DNA from: Rubrivivax sp.
GTDB lineage: Bacteria; Pseudomonadota; Gammaproteobacteria; Burkholderiales; Burkholderiaceae_C
DNA: 64,000 bases
Assembly (NCBI GenBank): GCA_027491255.1
Contig: JAIXWM010000157.1
Coordinates: 1 to 64,000, forward strand
Reading direction: 5' to 3'
Below are positions 1 to 6,790 of this stretch, in pieces. The notes beneath the pieces are model-generated. The model searched no databases. It saw nothing but the letters and a program-made list of their open reading frames with translations, and was not told where the DNA came from. A program made the translations under genes and the position numbers. The stretch's first letter is position 1; each line of letters opens with the position of its first letter.

Positions 1-1
1 C

Positions 2-73
2 AACCTCAACCGGCGGGCGCAACAGTTGGGCATGACGCTGGTGGCAACCGCTCCAGCGGCGCAGGCGGCTTGA
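2..73 (+). CDS. C-terminal fragment of an unidentified protein
   Basis: An open frame enters from the left edge of the window and ends at a TGA, giving the last 23 residues (ending ATAPAAQAA) of a protein whose body lies outside the window. The short tail is alanine-rich and cannot be assigned to a family with confidence; a transposase C-terminus is possible but is only a guess. It faces the hydrolase gene that follows on the opposite strand. Confidence 0.3.
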   Translation, partial: NLNRRAQQLGMTLVATAPAAQAA

Positions 74-92
74 AAAATCACTTGTACGTCAG

Positions 93-1004
93 TCACTTAT
101 GGGGAGTTTCTTGAGAGGCATCACCGCGCGACTGCGGACTGGTGTGCTTGAGTATGAACTCGCGCAGAAGTGGTAGTGCTTCGCCCGGTTCGTCTGGAAT
201 GACACCATGCCCACAGTCTTCGAACTCACGGTACGTTACAAGGTTGGGCGACAATGCGTTCGCTATATCGCGTTGGCATTCGATCGGTAGCATCGGATCC
301 AACTGGCCGCCTAGGATGAGAGTAGGGCATTGAATTCTTGGCAGGTCTGCCAGCATGTCGAACTCGCGGCCTTCACCACCAACTCTGTTGAACCAAGCTG
401 TTGCGTCCCGGTTCAGTACGACGCGTTCCATCGCGCCGGGTTGTGGACCTCTGCGCGTGTAAAGCGGCAACGCGACCTTCAGCCATGCCCCCAGAACTTC
501 GGGGCTTGTGTCGCCCAACACGAACCTGCGATGTGCAAGTTCGCCCGCCTCCCGACCGCCGAGGCGACCAAACATTGCAACTTTTGCCGCTGTGTGTGAG
601 GTCGCCTGCGCAGTAGTACTTACAAGAGCCAGTGCTTGAGGGTGTGTAGGGTGGCGAGTGGCATAGGCCATGGCGACCATGCCGCCAAAGGAGGCACCAT
701 AAACAATGGGCTTCTCGATGTCTAGCGCGTCGCAGAACGCCTTTACATCATCGGCCCACTGGCCGAGGTTCCACGATTCTTTCGAGCCACGGTCACTTCT
801 GCCGTTGCCGCGGTGGTCAAGATAGATGATCTGAGCTACGTCAGATAGTGCCGAGAATGCTGGCCGATAAATCGAGTGATCTACTCCGGGTCCTCCGTGC
901 AAGAGAAGTATCGTAGGAACTTCTTGCATCGAATTGTCAGCGATTCGAAGCTTGGTCCCCTCCGTCTCAAAGAAGAGTCGAACACCGTTGACATGTACTC
1001 GCAT
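93..1004 (-). CDS. alpha/beta hydrolase, proline iminopeptidase-like
   Basis: A 303-residue cytosolic alpha/beta-hydrolase-fold protein. The oxyanion-hole HGGPG motif lies near residue 36, the nucleophile elbow appears as YGASFGG near residue 105 (a Gly-x-Ser-x-Gly variant with Ala before the serine), and DHRGNGRS is the usual strand-4 motif. The acid is probably the Asp in GGQLDPMLP and the histidine the one in DCGHGVIPDEP. Family members include proline iminopeptidases and small-ester hydrolases; the substrate cannot be told. The ATG at 1004 begins the domain naturally. The gene stands alone, and its upstream side carries an integron-like core site, so it may be a captured cassette. Confidence 0.8.
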   Translation of the reverse strand: MRVHVNGVRLFFETEGTKLRIADNSMQEVPTILLLHGGPGVDHSIYRPAFSALSDVAQIIYLDHRGNGRSDRGSKESWNLGQWADDVKAFCDALDIEKPIVYGASFGGMVAMAYATRHPTHPQALALVSTTAQATSHTAAKVAMFGRLGGREAGELAHRRFVLGDTSPEVLGAWLKVALPLYTRRGPQPGAMERVVLNRDATAWFNRVGGEGREFDMLADLPRIQCPTLILGGQLDPMLPIECQRDIANALSPNLVTYREFEDCGHGVIPDEPGEALPLLREFILKHTSPQSRGDASQETPHK

Positions 1005-1046
1005 GTTAGCCTCGGAACGTTGCGGGTTGCCGGTGCTCGAATGTGA

Positions 1047-1129
1047 TGCCTAACTTGTTCTAGGGCGCACTCCTGCGCCCGTATCCGGTTAGCACGTCAA
1101 CTTCGCGCCACTATCCGGTTACGGGCGCA
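1047..1129 (-). other. Integron attC-like or remnant recombination site
   Basis: Read on the minus strand, a GTTAGGC heptamer (fits GTTRRRY) sits 42 bases before the hydrolase start. It is preceded by a short perfect hairpin (GGGCGCA at 1063-1069 with TGCGCCC at 1074-1080) and then TGCTAAC, an imperfect partner of the heptamer. A second overlapping inverted repeat pairs 1074-1083 with 1120-1129. This resembles a degenerate attC site upstream of a cassette gene. The element is shorter than typical attC sites and the left box deviates from RYYYAAC, so the call is tentative. Confidence 0.3.
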
Positions 1130-1197
1130 GCTTACCTTTCGTGAACCCTCCGCGCAAGAGCGGCGGACACACCTCCCGCACCTGAATCGAGGCACTA

Positions 1198-1360
1198 CTA
1201 CCGCCGCCTCGTCACTTGCGGCCGCGGGTTGCGGCCGAGGCAGCGGCACAGCCCAAGTTCGGTGTCTGCCAGCCGTCAACGGACTCTTGCCGCCGACGAT
1301 GTCGCCAACCCGCTGTGCGGGCACACCGATGCCCTCGGCCAGTCGGTACTTCGTCAGGCC
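1198..1360 (-). pseudogene. higA: higA antitoxin fragment (helix-turn-helix part)
   Basis: Minus-strand translation gives LTKYRLAEGIGVPAQRVGDI followed by VGGKSPLTA, the helix-turn-helix core of HigA-type (Xre family) antitoxins. The frame then shifts: the continuation DTELGLCRCLGR is found in the next frame and ends at a nearby TAG. The start of the gene is missing, because the fragment is joined directly to the end of a 150-bp repeat. The matching C-terminal half of a higA gene lies at 2356-2513, but from a different copy. It is a dead remnant. Confidence 0.7.
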
Positions 1361-1506
1361 TGGCCCGCGGTGGCGGCTGCGCGGCGCTGCTGAAGCTGTG
1401 CGATGGCGGCATCCGCCCCGTAGGTGCGGCCGGGCTTGATGTCGGGCAGGCCGCGTTGGGCATCGTCGATCAGCAGCTTGTGGATGCGCTCGCGCTCCAG
1501 GCGGTG
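1357..1506. repeat. 150-bp direct repeat, copy 1
   Basis: This block matches 2697-2846 over 150 bases with six mismatches by eye and no gap. Read on the minus strand, it is the C-terminal part of the small antitoxin-like gene that is complete in copy 2. Here its start is lost next to the end of vapC, and its other end is fused to the higA fragment. The two copies bracket the VapBC-type pair and the higB/higA remnant, so recombination or gene duplication shaped this stretch. Confidence 0.85.
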
Positions 1507-1515
1507 GTAGCAGGC

Positions 1516-1911
1516 TCACGGCGCGAGGACTTCGAGTCTCGCAAAGTAACTGCGATAGGGGCGTGGGTCCCGCGTCAGCACACTCAGGTTCGAAACGGCC
1601 GCATGGGCGCCGATGAAGAAGTCGGGCAACGGCTTGGTCTTGGCACCACCCTGCCGCCGATACCTTGCATAGGCGGCTGCGGCCAAGGCAGCCGCGGCCC
1701 AGGGCAACGGCGACCGCAGGGTTTCGTAGACGTCGAGCATCTCGTCCAGGGCGCGGGCATCGGCGCCCGGCATCAACAGCTCGGTGTAGATGACGATGTT
1801 GACATGCAAGGGGCTTCGCTCGCTGCACATCTGCAACTTGTCGATCGCCCAGTGATGCCAGGCGCTGCCTTCGTCGATGCAGTCCACCCAGACGTTGGTG
1901 TCAACAAGCAC
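1516..1911 (-). CDS. vapC: VapC-family PIN-domain toxin
   Basis: A 131-residue PIN-domain ribonuclease, the toxic half of a type II toxin-antitoxin pair. The acidic active-site residues are visible: D4 in VLVDTNVWVD, E44 in YTELL, D97 in LPDFF and D115 in LTRDPRPY. These bind the metal used to cut RNA in this family. The start is a GTG 29 bases past the antitoxin stop, with a GACGGA ribosome site; the longer upstream frame is not protein-like. The gene ends against the first copy of the 150-bp repeat. It appears intact. Confidence 0.88.
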   Translation of the reverse strand: MLVDTNVWVDCIDEGSAWHHWAIDKLQMCSERSPLHVNIVIYTELLMPGADARALDEMLDVYETLRSPLPWAAAALAAAAYARYRRQGGAKTKPLPDFFIGAHAAVSNLSVLTRDPRPYRSYFARLEVLAP

Positions 1912-1939
1912 GCCGGCCGATCCGTCGTAGCGGGCCAGA

Positions 1940-2227
1940 CTAGCGGGAGCCACGGCGCACCTGGGGCTGCGGGGGGTCTTCGCCGCGGATGAAGCGCATG
2001 ATCTCGTCGGCACCCAACTGCGCAAACTCGTCACTGAAGCTGCCGCGCACGCGCGCCGCGGCAGCCTCGAGCCGAGCCCGGCGATCCTCCCTGACGCTGG
2101 TGCCGACCGGCGTGATGACGATCTTGCCACCCTCGAGGCTGAAGGTGACCTCGCTGCCGGGGGCGACGCCCGCAGCTTGACGGATGTGCTTGGGGATGGT
2201 GACCTGCCCCTTCTCGGTGACGAGCAT
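1940..2227 (-). CDS. vapB: AbrB/SpoVT-type antitoxin of the VapC toxin
   Basis: A 95-residue protein with an N-terminal swapped-hairpin AbrB domain (MLVTEKGQVTIPKHIRQAAG, then PGSEVTFSLEGGKIVI). Such proteins bind their own promoter and neutralise the downstream PIN toxin. The C-terminal tail (SDEFAQLGADEIMRFIRGED) is the likely toxin-binding region. The ATG at 2227 is chosen because the AbrB fold begins there. It lies directly before vapC in the same direction, as expected of an operon. Confidence 0.87.
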   Translation of the reverse strand: MLVTEKGQVTIPKHIRQAAGVAPGSEVTFSLEGGKIVITPVGTSVREDRRARLEAAAARVRGSFSDEFAQLGADEIMRFIRGEDPPQPQVRRGSR

Positions 2228-2355
2228 CGCAACCTCGATCGTAAGAATTGGAAGTTGGAATCGTACCTTGAGGGTGGATCGCATCCAACCAACGCGCTGC
2301 TCTTGGACTGTGCCATGGGCGGGACACGGGGCAGCCGGGCTTTCGGGGCCACCCG

Positions 2356-2513
2356 CTAGGCAGACAGGAGCGAACACCGTTGAATGGCAGCCAGTTCCTT
2401 CTGCAGCGCTTCTCTGGCGATGGCGGTGTCGTAAGCAGCTTGCCCGCGCAGCCACCAACCGTCACTCAGGCCGAAGTAGCGGCACAGCCGAAGGTCGGTG
2501 TCGGCCGTCACGG
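2356..2513 (-). pseudogene. higA: higA antitoxin fragment (C-terminal part)
   Basis: Minus-strand translation gives TADTDLRLCRYFGLSDGWWL, then RGQAAYDTAIAREALQKELA, the C-terminal half of a HigA antitoxin. There is no N-terminal half. The sequence is joined, in another frame, to the end of the higB-like ORF at its ELVDYRDG codons, so a deletion apparently removed the higB stop and the higA start together. The fragment cannot encode a DNA-binding antitoxin by itself. Confidence 0.7.
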
Positions 2514-2686
2514 TAGTCGACGAGCTCGACGTTCGCGGCGCCTTCCGGGGTCCAGACGAAGCAGACACGCCATTGCTGATGGATGCGCATGCTGTGCTGC
2601 CCCTTGCGATCATCCCTCAGCGCTTCCAGTGCGCTGCCAGGCGGGATCTTGAGGCTGGCGGTGGTGCCGTACAGCCGCTCAGCCAC
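2462..2686 (-). pseudogene. higB: higB-like toxin, N-terminally truncated
   Basis: About 74 codons from a GTG give a RelE/HigB-type core: SLKIPPGSALEALRDDRKGQ, HSMRIHQQWRVCFVW and VELVDYRDG. Complete HigB proteins are about 90 residues, and the first 20-25 residues are missing here. The GTG overlaps the stop of the preceding antitoxin-like gene. After VDYRDG the frame runs into higA sequence read in the wrong frame, giving an artificial tail. The toxin is probably inactive, but translation of the remnant is possible. Confidence 0.65.
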
Positions 2687-2885
2687 GGATGTTGGCGGCC
2701 TGGCCCGCGGTGGCGGCTGCGCGGCGCTGCTGAAGCTGTGCGATGGCGGCATCCGCCCCGCAGGTGCGGCCGGCCTCGATGTCGGCCAGGCCGCGTTGGG
2801 CATCGTCGATCAGCAGCAGGTGGATGCGCTCGCGCTCCAGGCGGTGATCGTCGCCCAGCCGGTCGAGATAACCACGTAAATCCAT
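2679..2885 (-). CDS. Small antitoxin-like protein, family uncertain
   Basis: A 68-residue ORF (MDLRGYLDRLG ... IEAGRTCGADAAIAQLQQRR) of helical, charged character, in the style of small antitoxins of type II modules; the exact family is not recognised. Most of it lies inside copy 2 of the 150-bp repeat. Its TGA overlaps the GTG of the higB-like remnant, so the two would be translationally coupled. It may be the surviving partner of a third module whose toxin was replaced by higB sequence. Confidence 0.45.
   Translation of the reverse strand: MDLRGYLDRLGDDHRLERERIHLLLIDDAQRGLADIEAGRTCGADAAIAQLQQRRAAATAGQAANIRG
2697..2846. repeat. 150-bp direct repeat, copy 2
   Basis: This is the partner of 1357-1506, in the same orientation and 1,340 bases away, with six mismatches by eye. 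This copy retains the beginning of the small antitoxin-like gene just outside its edge, so it is the more complete version. The distal side runs into the higB-like remnant. Confidence 0.85.
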
Positions 2886-2917
2886 CGGGATGTTGCTGAT
2901 GCCGTCGGCCGCCAGGA

Positions 2918-3202
2918 TCAGGCACCGCCCCGCAGCCTGCGCCGGGGCGCGCGGCTGAGCACTTCCGGCGACACGCGCAGCAGCAGCCGGCCCGAGGCGG
3001 GCTTCTCAGGCGCCAGACCTTGCTCGTTGCAGTCGCGCAGGTAGTCATCGACGGCGACGGCAAACTCCCGGCGCAATTCGGCGACGGTTTCGCCGTGGAA
3101 GCTGATGATGCTGCGCAGGCCGAGGACGCGACCGGCAAAGATGCCGTCGCGCTCGTCGAATTCAATTCGAGCCGTGTGACCACCGTGAGTCATCGTGTTC
3201 AT
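2918..3202 (-). CDS. HicB-family antitoxin, C-terminus degraded
   Basis: About 94 residues begin MNTMTHGGHTARIEFDERDG and continue through GRVLGLRSIISFHGETVAEL, the conserved HicB fold that pairs with HicA RNases. Intact family members end in a ribbon-helix-helix tail after SPEV. Here the sequence shifts frame after LRVSPEVLSRAP and stops early (RRRLRGGA). The next frame continues with AQAAGRCL, compatible with the lost tail. No hicA gene is adjacent. Starts at 3202 (MNTM) and 3193 are both possible. It is likely an orphan remnant. Confidence 0.65.
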   Translation of the reverse strand: MNTMTHGGHTARIEFDERDGIFAGRVLGLRSIISFHGETVAELRREFAVAVDDYLRDCNEQGLAPEKPASGRLLLRVSPEVLSRAPRRRLRGGA

Positions 3203-3305
3203 GGGCCGATTTTTGCTCGCTCGAGGAACTCTCGACTCGATCGAATACCCCCAGGCCGGCAAGCGCATGACAGGTAGCAGCACAGCCCAAGCTCGCAGAC
3301 CCCCG

Positions 3306-4457
3306 TCACCTGGACAGCAGTTCCACATAGGCCTGGTAGCTGTAGACGCGATTCTTCTTCTGGCCGGTGATCTCGGCCACGATGCCCAGGTCTTCCAGCA
3401 GATGGATGGCGGCGCTGGCGGTCGGAAACGTTGTCTCCAGGCGCTGCCGGACGAGCGCGACGCTGAAGCGCGGCATCATCGGCAGAAGTTCGAACAGGCG
3501 GTAGCTGACCGGCCCGGCCTTGGTGGAGGCCAGCAGGCGCTTGCGGTCGGCTGTGATCAGGCTGGCCACTTCGATGATGCTGCGCACGGCATCGGCGGCG
3601 GCCACGGCGACGCCTTCCAGGAAGAAGGACACCCAGCCTTCCCAGTCGCCCTCGGTGCGGATGGCGGACAAGCGCCGGTAGTACTCGGCTTGATGCCGCC
3701 TGAGGTAGCCGCTCAGCACCATCAGCGGCTGCTGCAGCAGGCCCCAGTGTTCCAACAAGGCGCCGATCAGCAGGCGGCCGATGCGCCCGTTGCCGTCCAG
3801 AAAGGGGTGGATGGTTTCGAACTGGACGTGGATCAGCGCCACCTTCACCAGCGGGGGCGGCAAGTCAGCGTCGGCGGCGTGGATGAAGCGCTCCAGGTCC
3901 GTCAACAGATCGGCCATTTGCTGCGGCGGGGGCGGCACGAAGGCAGCGTTACCCGGGCGCGTGCCGCCGATCCAGTTCTGCGATCGGCGGAGCTCGCCAG
4001 GCTGCTTGCCGGCGCCGCGCACGCCGTCGAGCAGCAGGCGATGCGCTTCGCAAAGCAGGCGAACGCTGATCGGCAAGCCCTGCGGGTCGCGCAGTTGCCC
4101 CTGCACCCAGCGGAAGGCACGCAGACAGTTGGTGACCTCCTCGACGTCGTCGATGTTGCCGACCTCGAGGCCCGCCTCTTCGTCGAACAGGTCGGTCAGC
4201 GTGGCCTGGGTGCCCTCGATCTGCGAGGTGAGCAGGGCTTCCTTGCGAATGGCGCTGTACAACAGCCAGTCGACCGAAGCGACCAGGCCCGACACCCCGG
4301 CCAGGCGCGCCAAGGCCAACTCGGCCTGTCGGTTCAGATCGACGAAGCAGGTCGGCGCCAGCGGCGGGGCCGCCGGGGGCAGCGGATGCGGCACGAAGGC
4401 GCGAATCGGCTCGCCCAGCGTGGTCGTGGTGACGCAGGTGCCGGTGGACCGGGGCAT
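3306..4457 (-). CDS. Fic-domain AMP-transferase with internal inhibitory helix
   Basis: A 383-residue protein of the Fic family, which attaches AMP or related groups to target proteins. The catalytic motif HPFLDGNGRIGR is complete (about residues 217-228), including the catalytic His and the phosphate-binding Asn/Arg. An N-terminal LLTSQIEG segment fits the inhibitory (S/T)xxxE(G/N) helix of class II Fic proteins (about residues 77-82), so self-restraint is expected without a separate antitoxin. The C-terminal 100 residues look like a winged helix (FPTASAAIHLLEDLGIVAEI), as in Fic-wHTH proteins. The ATG at 4457 is preferred over an upstream GTG at 4466 that lies in the operator. Confidence 0.85.
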   Translation of the reverse strand: MPRSTGTCVTTTTLGEPIRAFVPHPLPPAAPPLAPTCFVDLNRQAELALARLAGVSGLVASVDWLLYSAIRKEALLTSQIEGTQATLTDLFDEEAGLEVGNIDDVEEVTNCLRAFRWVQGQLRDPQGLPISVRLLCEAHRLLLDGVRGAGKQPGELRRSQNWIGGTRPGNAAFVPPPPQQMADLLTDLERFIHAADADLPPPLVKVALIHVQFETIHPFLDGNGRIGRLLIGALLEHWGLLQQPLMVLSGYLRRHQAEYYRRLSAIRTEGDWEGWVSFFLEGVAVAAADAVRSIIEVASLITADRKRLLASTKAGPVSYRLFELLPMMPRFSVALVRQRLETTFPTASAAIHLLEDLGIVAEITGQKKNRVYSYQAYVELLSR

Positions 4458-4459
4458 TG

Positions 4460-4530
4460 AAAGCACGCTTTGACTTCTTGACCGAAGTTAAAGCACGCTT
4501 TAACTTTCGGCATCGACATCAAAGCACGGT
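4460..4530. promoter_or_regulatory. Repeated operator in the fic promoter
   Basis: The sequence AAAGCACGCTTT occurs at 4460-4471 and again at 4490-4501, exactly 30 bases apart, with a third partial copy (AAAGCACG) at 4521. Each full copy is a palindrome (AAAGC and GCTTT arms around two bases). The first overlaps the region just before the fic start codon. Spacing of about three helical turns places all sites on one face of the DNA. Binding by the Fic protein's own winged-helix tail is a plausible inference. Confidence 0.6.
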
Positions 4531-4753
4531 GACAAGCCGTGCGACATTGAACTCGAAGGCGAGCCGAAGCCCGGTGTCTGCCGGCGTGACGATGCGGTCT
4601 TCAAGCTCTTGATCGCCAAAGCTCGGTAGCAGGGCATGGACCCCAGTCGAGGCAGATGACCGACACTGCGGCCGTCCTGCACCACCGCGATGCTCTGCGA
4701 GCAAGCTCCAGCACGCGCGCATCGATCCCTACCCCCTTGCGGAACCCCTGCCC
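4531..4753. other. Intergenic region before the MFS gene
   Basis: No convincing gene was found. Short minus-strand frames run through it (one reads DRIVTPADTGLRLAFEFNVA near its end), which has a protein-like texture but matches nothing recognised and lacks a start with a ribosome site. It may be the remnant of a gene replaced by fic. The plus-strand MFS gene starts immediately after it. Confidence 0.4.
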
Positions 4754-5911
4754 TTGCCCCCGCTGCTGCTGCTCTTCTCCTTCGTCAACCTGGTCATCGG
4801 CTCGGCCGCCTTCGTCAACACGGGCCTGCTGGAGCCGATGGCGGCTTCGGTGGGCGTCAGCGTGGCGGCGGTGGGGCAGACGACCACGGTCTACGCGGTA
4901 TCGGTGGCGCTGCTGGCGCCGCTGCTTCTGGCCAGCCTGGGGCGGCTGCCGCAACGCGGCGCGCTGGCGCTGGCGATGGGGCTGTACACCGCGGGCAATG
5001 TGCTGACGGCGGTGGCGCAGGACCTGGCCACGCTGCTGGGCGCGCGCGTGCTGATGGGCCTGGGCTCGGTGGCCACGCCGTTGATGGCCGGCATCGCGGT
5101 GATGATGATCCCGCCCGAGCGGCGGGCGCGCGGGCTGGCATTGGTCTTCCTGGGCGTGAGCCTGAGCTATGTGGTGGGCCTGCCGCTGGGCGCCTGGGCG
5201 GGGCTGGGCTGGGGCTGGCGCGTGCCCACCTGGGCGGCAGCGGCGCTGACGGCGGTGTCGGGGCTGGCGCTGTGGCTGGCCGTGCCGCGCGACACTCCCT
5301 CAGCGGCGGGCCCGGCGCTGGCCGGCTTTGCGCGCCTGCTGCGCGACCGCGCGGCGCTGGCGGTGTTCTCGCTGACCTTCACCTACTTCATCGCGATCTT
5401 CGTCGTGTTCGCCTACATCGGCCCGGTGCTCACCGACATCGTGCCGATGGACCGCAACACGCTGTCGCTGGCGATCTCGGCCTTCGGTGTGGCCGCCGTC
5501 GCAGGCACGCTGCTTGGCGGCCGGCTCACCGACCGCCGCGGCCCCCGCGCCACCCTCACCTTCGGCCTGAGCGGCCTGGTGATCTGTCTGCTGCTGCTGC
5601 CCCTGACCGCCCGCCACCCGGCATGGATGATGGGGATCATGATGGCTTGGGGCATGACCGGCTTCAGCATGATGGCAGCGCAGCAGACCCGCCTGGCCCT
5701 GATCGCCGGCCCGCAGACCGCGCTGGCGCTGTCGCTGAACACCTCGATGATCTACCTGGGCACTGCCGCCGGCGGCGCGCTGGGCGGTCTGGCGCTGACG
5801 GTGCTGGAGCCCCAGTACCTGCCCTGGGTGGGCGCGCCCTTCGGCCTGCTGGCGCTGGTGTGGATGCGGTGGTCGCTCCCGGCCGCGGGTGGCCCGGGGC
5901 GTGGGGGCTGA
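4754..5911 (+). CDS. MFS transporter, DHA1 (AraJ-like) family
   Basis: A 385-residue inner-membrane protein with twelve predicted hydrophobic segments in two six-helix halves. The stretch PERRARGLALVFLGVSLSYV after helix 4 is typical of DHA1-type proton-driven exporters such as AraJ and YdhP, and LGGRLTDRRGPRATLTF marks the loop between helices 8 and 9. Relatives export sugars, purines or drugs; the substrate cannot be told. The start is a TTG, since no ATG or GTG lies further upstream in frame and the first helix begins at once. The downstream TumA gene converges on it. Confidence 0.85.
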   Translation: MPPLLLLFSFVNLVIGSAAFVNTGLLEPMAASVGVSVAAVGQTTTVYAVSVALLAPLLLASLGRLPQRGALALAMGLYTAGNVLTAVAQDLATLLGARVLMGLGSVATPLMAGIAVMMIPPERRARGLALVFLGVSLSYVVGLPLGAWAGLGWGWRVPTWAAAALTAVSGLALWLAVPRDTPSAAGPALAGFARLLRDRAALAVFSLTFTYFIAIFVVFAYIGPVLTDIVPMDRNTLSLAISAFGVAAVAGTLLGGRLTDRRGPRATLTFGLSGLVICLLLLPLTARHPAWMMGIMMAWGMTGFSMMAAQQTRLALIAGPQTALALSLNTSMIYLGTAAGGALGGLALTVLEPQYLPWVGAPFGLLALVWMRWSLPAAGGPGRGG

Positions 5912-5933
5912 GGGTGGGTCGGAGTCGGCGCTG

Positions 5934-6287
5934 TCAGGCCACCTGAGAAAGAGGAACCAGTATCTGGACGGATTCGTAGGGCACCGAAACCTGGTTGTCC
6001 TCGGTCCGCTCAACGAGGCCGAGTTCCTCCAGGCGGTTGATGTCTGTGTGGACATTGGAATAGTTTCGCTCGGCCGCCTTGGCAAGGGAATAGACACTGC
6101 AGGGGCCCACACGGCGCAGGGTGTCCAGAAGGTCCACGCGTGCAGGCGTCAGCTCTGAGAACAGAGCTCTGGCCGACTCGAAGCTCAGCCTGAAGTCCGC
6201 AGGTACTCCACGCTGCGACGCTGCCAGTTGGGCACGGGCAGACCGCACTGCAGACCCTCTGCGAGCGACCTCGATGATGGCCTTCAT
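5934..6287 (-). CDS. tumA: TumA-type helix-turn-helix antitoxin
   Basis: A 117-residue winged-helix protein. The C-terminal half (PARVDLLDTLRRVGPCSVYS, LAKAAERNYSNVHTDINRLE, ELGLVERTED) is a MarR/ArsR-like DNA-binding domain, and the N-terminal helix is the probable toxin-binding part. Its ATG overlaps the toxin's TGA (ATGA), which indicates coupled translation. The arrangement toxin first, antitoxin second and the partner's identity support the TumE/TumA assignment. It probably represses the shared promoter through the palindrome at 6568-6589. Confidence 0.7.
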   Translation of the reverse strand: MKAIIEVARRGSAVRSARAQLAASQRGVPADFRLSFESARALFSELTPARVDLLDTLRRVGPCSVYSLAKAAERNYSNVHTDINRLEELGLVERTEDNQVSVPYESVQILVPLSQVA

Positions 6288-6577
6288 GGCGCCCTCCAGT
6301 TGTCGACATCCCGCTCGAAATCATCGAGGAGCTTGTCGACGGATTCGAACTCGTAGCTCAGTTCTTGTCCGTTGACATGCCGATGATCGCCTTTGCCGCG
6401 CTCGTTGTCGTACCTGACCCGGTCGATCCCGCCGCAGCCGAAATAGAGTCGGAACTTGAAATCGTGCGTACTCGGCGGCAGGGGCCGAGGCAGCCGCCAG
6501 ATCACGACCTCCACGATCGCACCGTCATCGCGGACTTCCTTGGTTCGCGCAAGCAGAACGGCCTTCTTGTATTGCAT
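6284..6577 (-). CDS. tumE: TumE-family toxin
   Basis: A 97-residue protein of the TumE (DUF6516) toxin family. Recognisable parts are DGAIVEVVIWRLP near the start, FKFRLYFGCGG, YDNERGKGDHRH (about residues 57-67) and FESVDKLLDDFERDV at the end. The basic and His-rich YDNE-GDHRH motif is the family signature. The ATG at 6577 starts the homologous region; it lies within a palindrome and has no clear Shine-Dalgarno sequence, so the message may be nearly leaderless. The antitoxin gene follows with a four-base overlap. Confidence 0.75.
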   Translation of the reverse strand: MQYKKAVLLARTKEVRDDGAIVEVVIWRLPRPLPPSTHDFKFRLYFGCGGIDRVRYDNERGKGDHRHVNGQELSYEFESVDKLLDDFERDVDNWRAP

Positions 6578-6589
6578 GTTAACAATACA
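6568..6589. promoter_or_regulatory. Palindromic operator over the tumE start
   Basis: TGTATTG at 6568-6574 and CAATACA at 6583-6589 form a perfect inverted repeat separated by eight bases, and the tumE start codon lies across the inner edge. Such palindromes at toxin-antitoxin promoters are normally bound by the antitoxin or its complex. TumA has a DNA-binding domain, so autoregulation is the simple reading. Confidence 0.55.
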
Positions 6590-6668
6590 TCGTGCGAAGG
6601 TCGAGAAGGACAGTGGCGGTCGCTTGGCCGCTGGCGACCGGCCTCGCCCAAGCCTGTTGAAACCGGGT

Positions 6669-6752
6669 TCAGAACCAGAGCCAGATGCGGCGCAGCCAGC
6701 CGGGCAGGCGGTCGGCTTCGGGACGGTAGTGCTGGCGCAGGGGGATGTGCAT
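6669..6752 (-). CDS. 27-residue ORF under predicted SOS control
   Basis: A short ORF reads MHIPLRQHYRPEADRLPGWL, then RRIWLWF. Its ATG has a strong ribosome site (AAAGGAG, six bases before). Two LexA boxes lie directly upstream together with a plausible promoter. The peptide has a basic and proline-rich front and an aromatic, tryptophan-rich end (GWLRRIWLWF), which could associate with membrane. I do not recognise a family. It could be a genuine small SOS protein or the start of a truncated gene. The tumE-tumA genes follow on the same strand about 90 bases later. Confidence 0.5.
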   Translation of the reverse strand: MHIPLRQHYRPEADRLPGWLRRIWLWF

Positions 6753-6772
6753 GTCGGTCTCCTTTCGGAAGA

Positions 6773-6788
6773 CTGTACACGCATACAG
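6773..6788. promoter_or_regulatory. LexA (SOS) box, proximal
   Basis: CTGT, eight bases, ACAG: an exact match to the CTGT-N8-ACAG LexA consensus used in beta- and gammaproteobacteria. On the minus strand it overlaps a possible -10 (TACAGT), with TTGAAT 18 bases further upstream as the -35. It lies 20 bases before the start of the 27-codon ORF. Confidence 0.6.
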
Positions 6789-6790
6789 TG

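Noticed and set aside
3195..4460. A 421-codon plus-strand frame opposite fic
   Set aside because: It shadows the Fic gene; the Fic motifs on the minus strand settle which frame is real.
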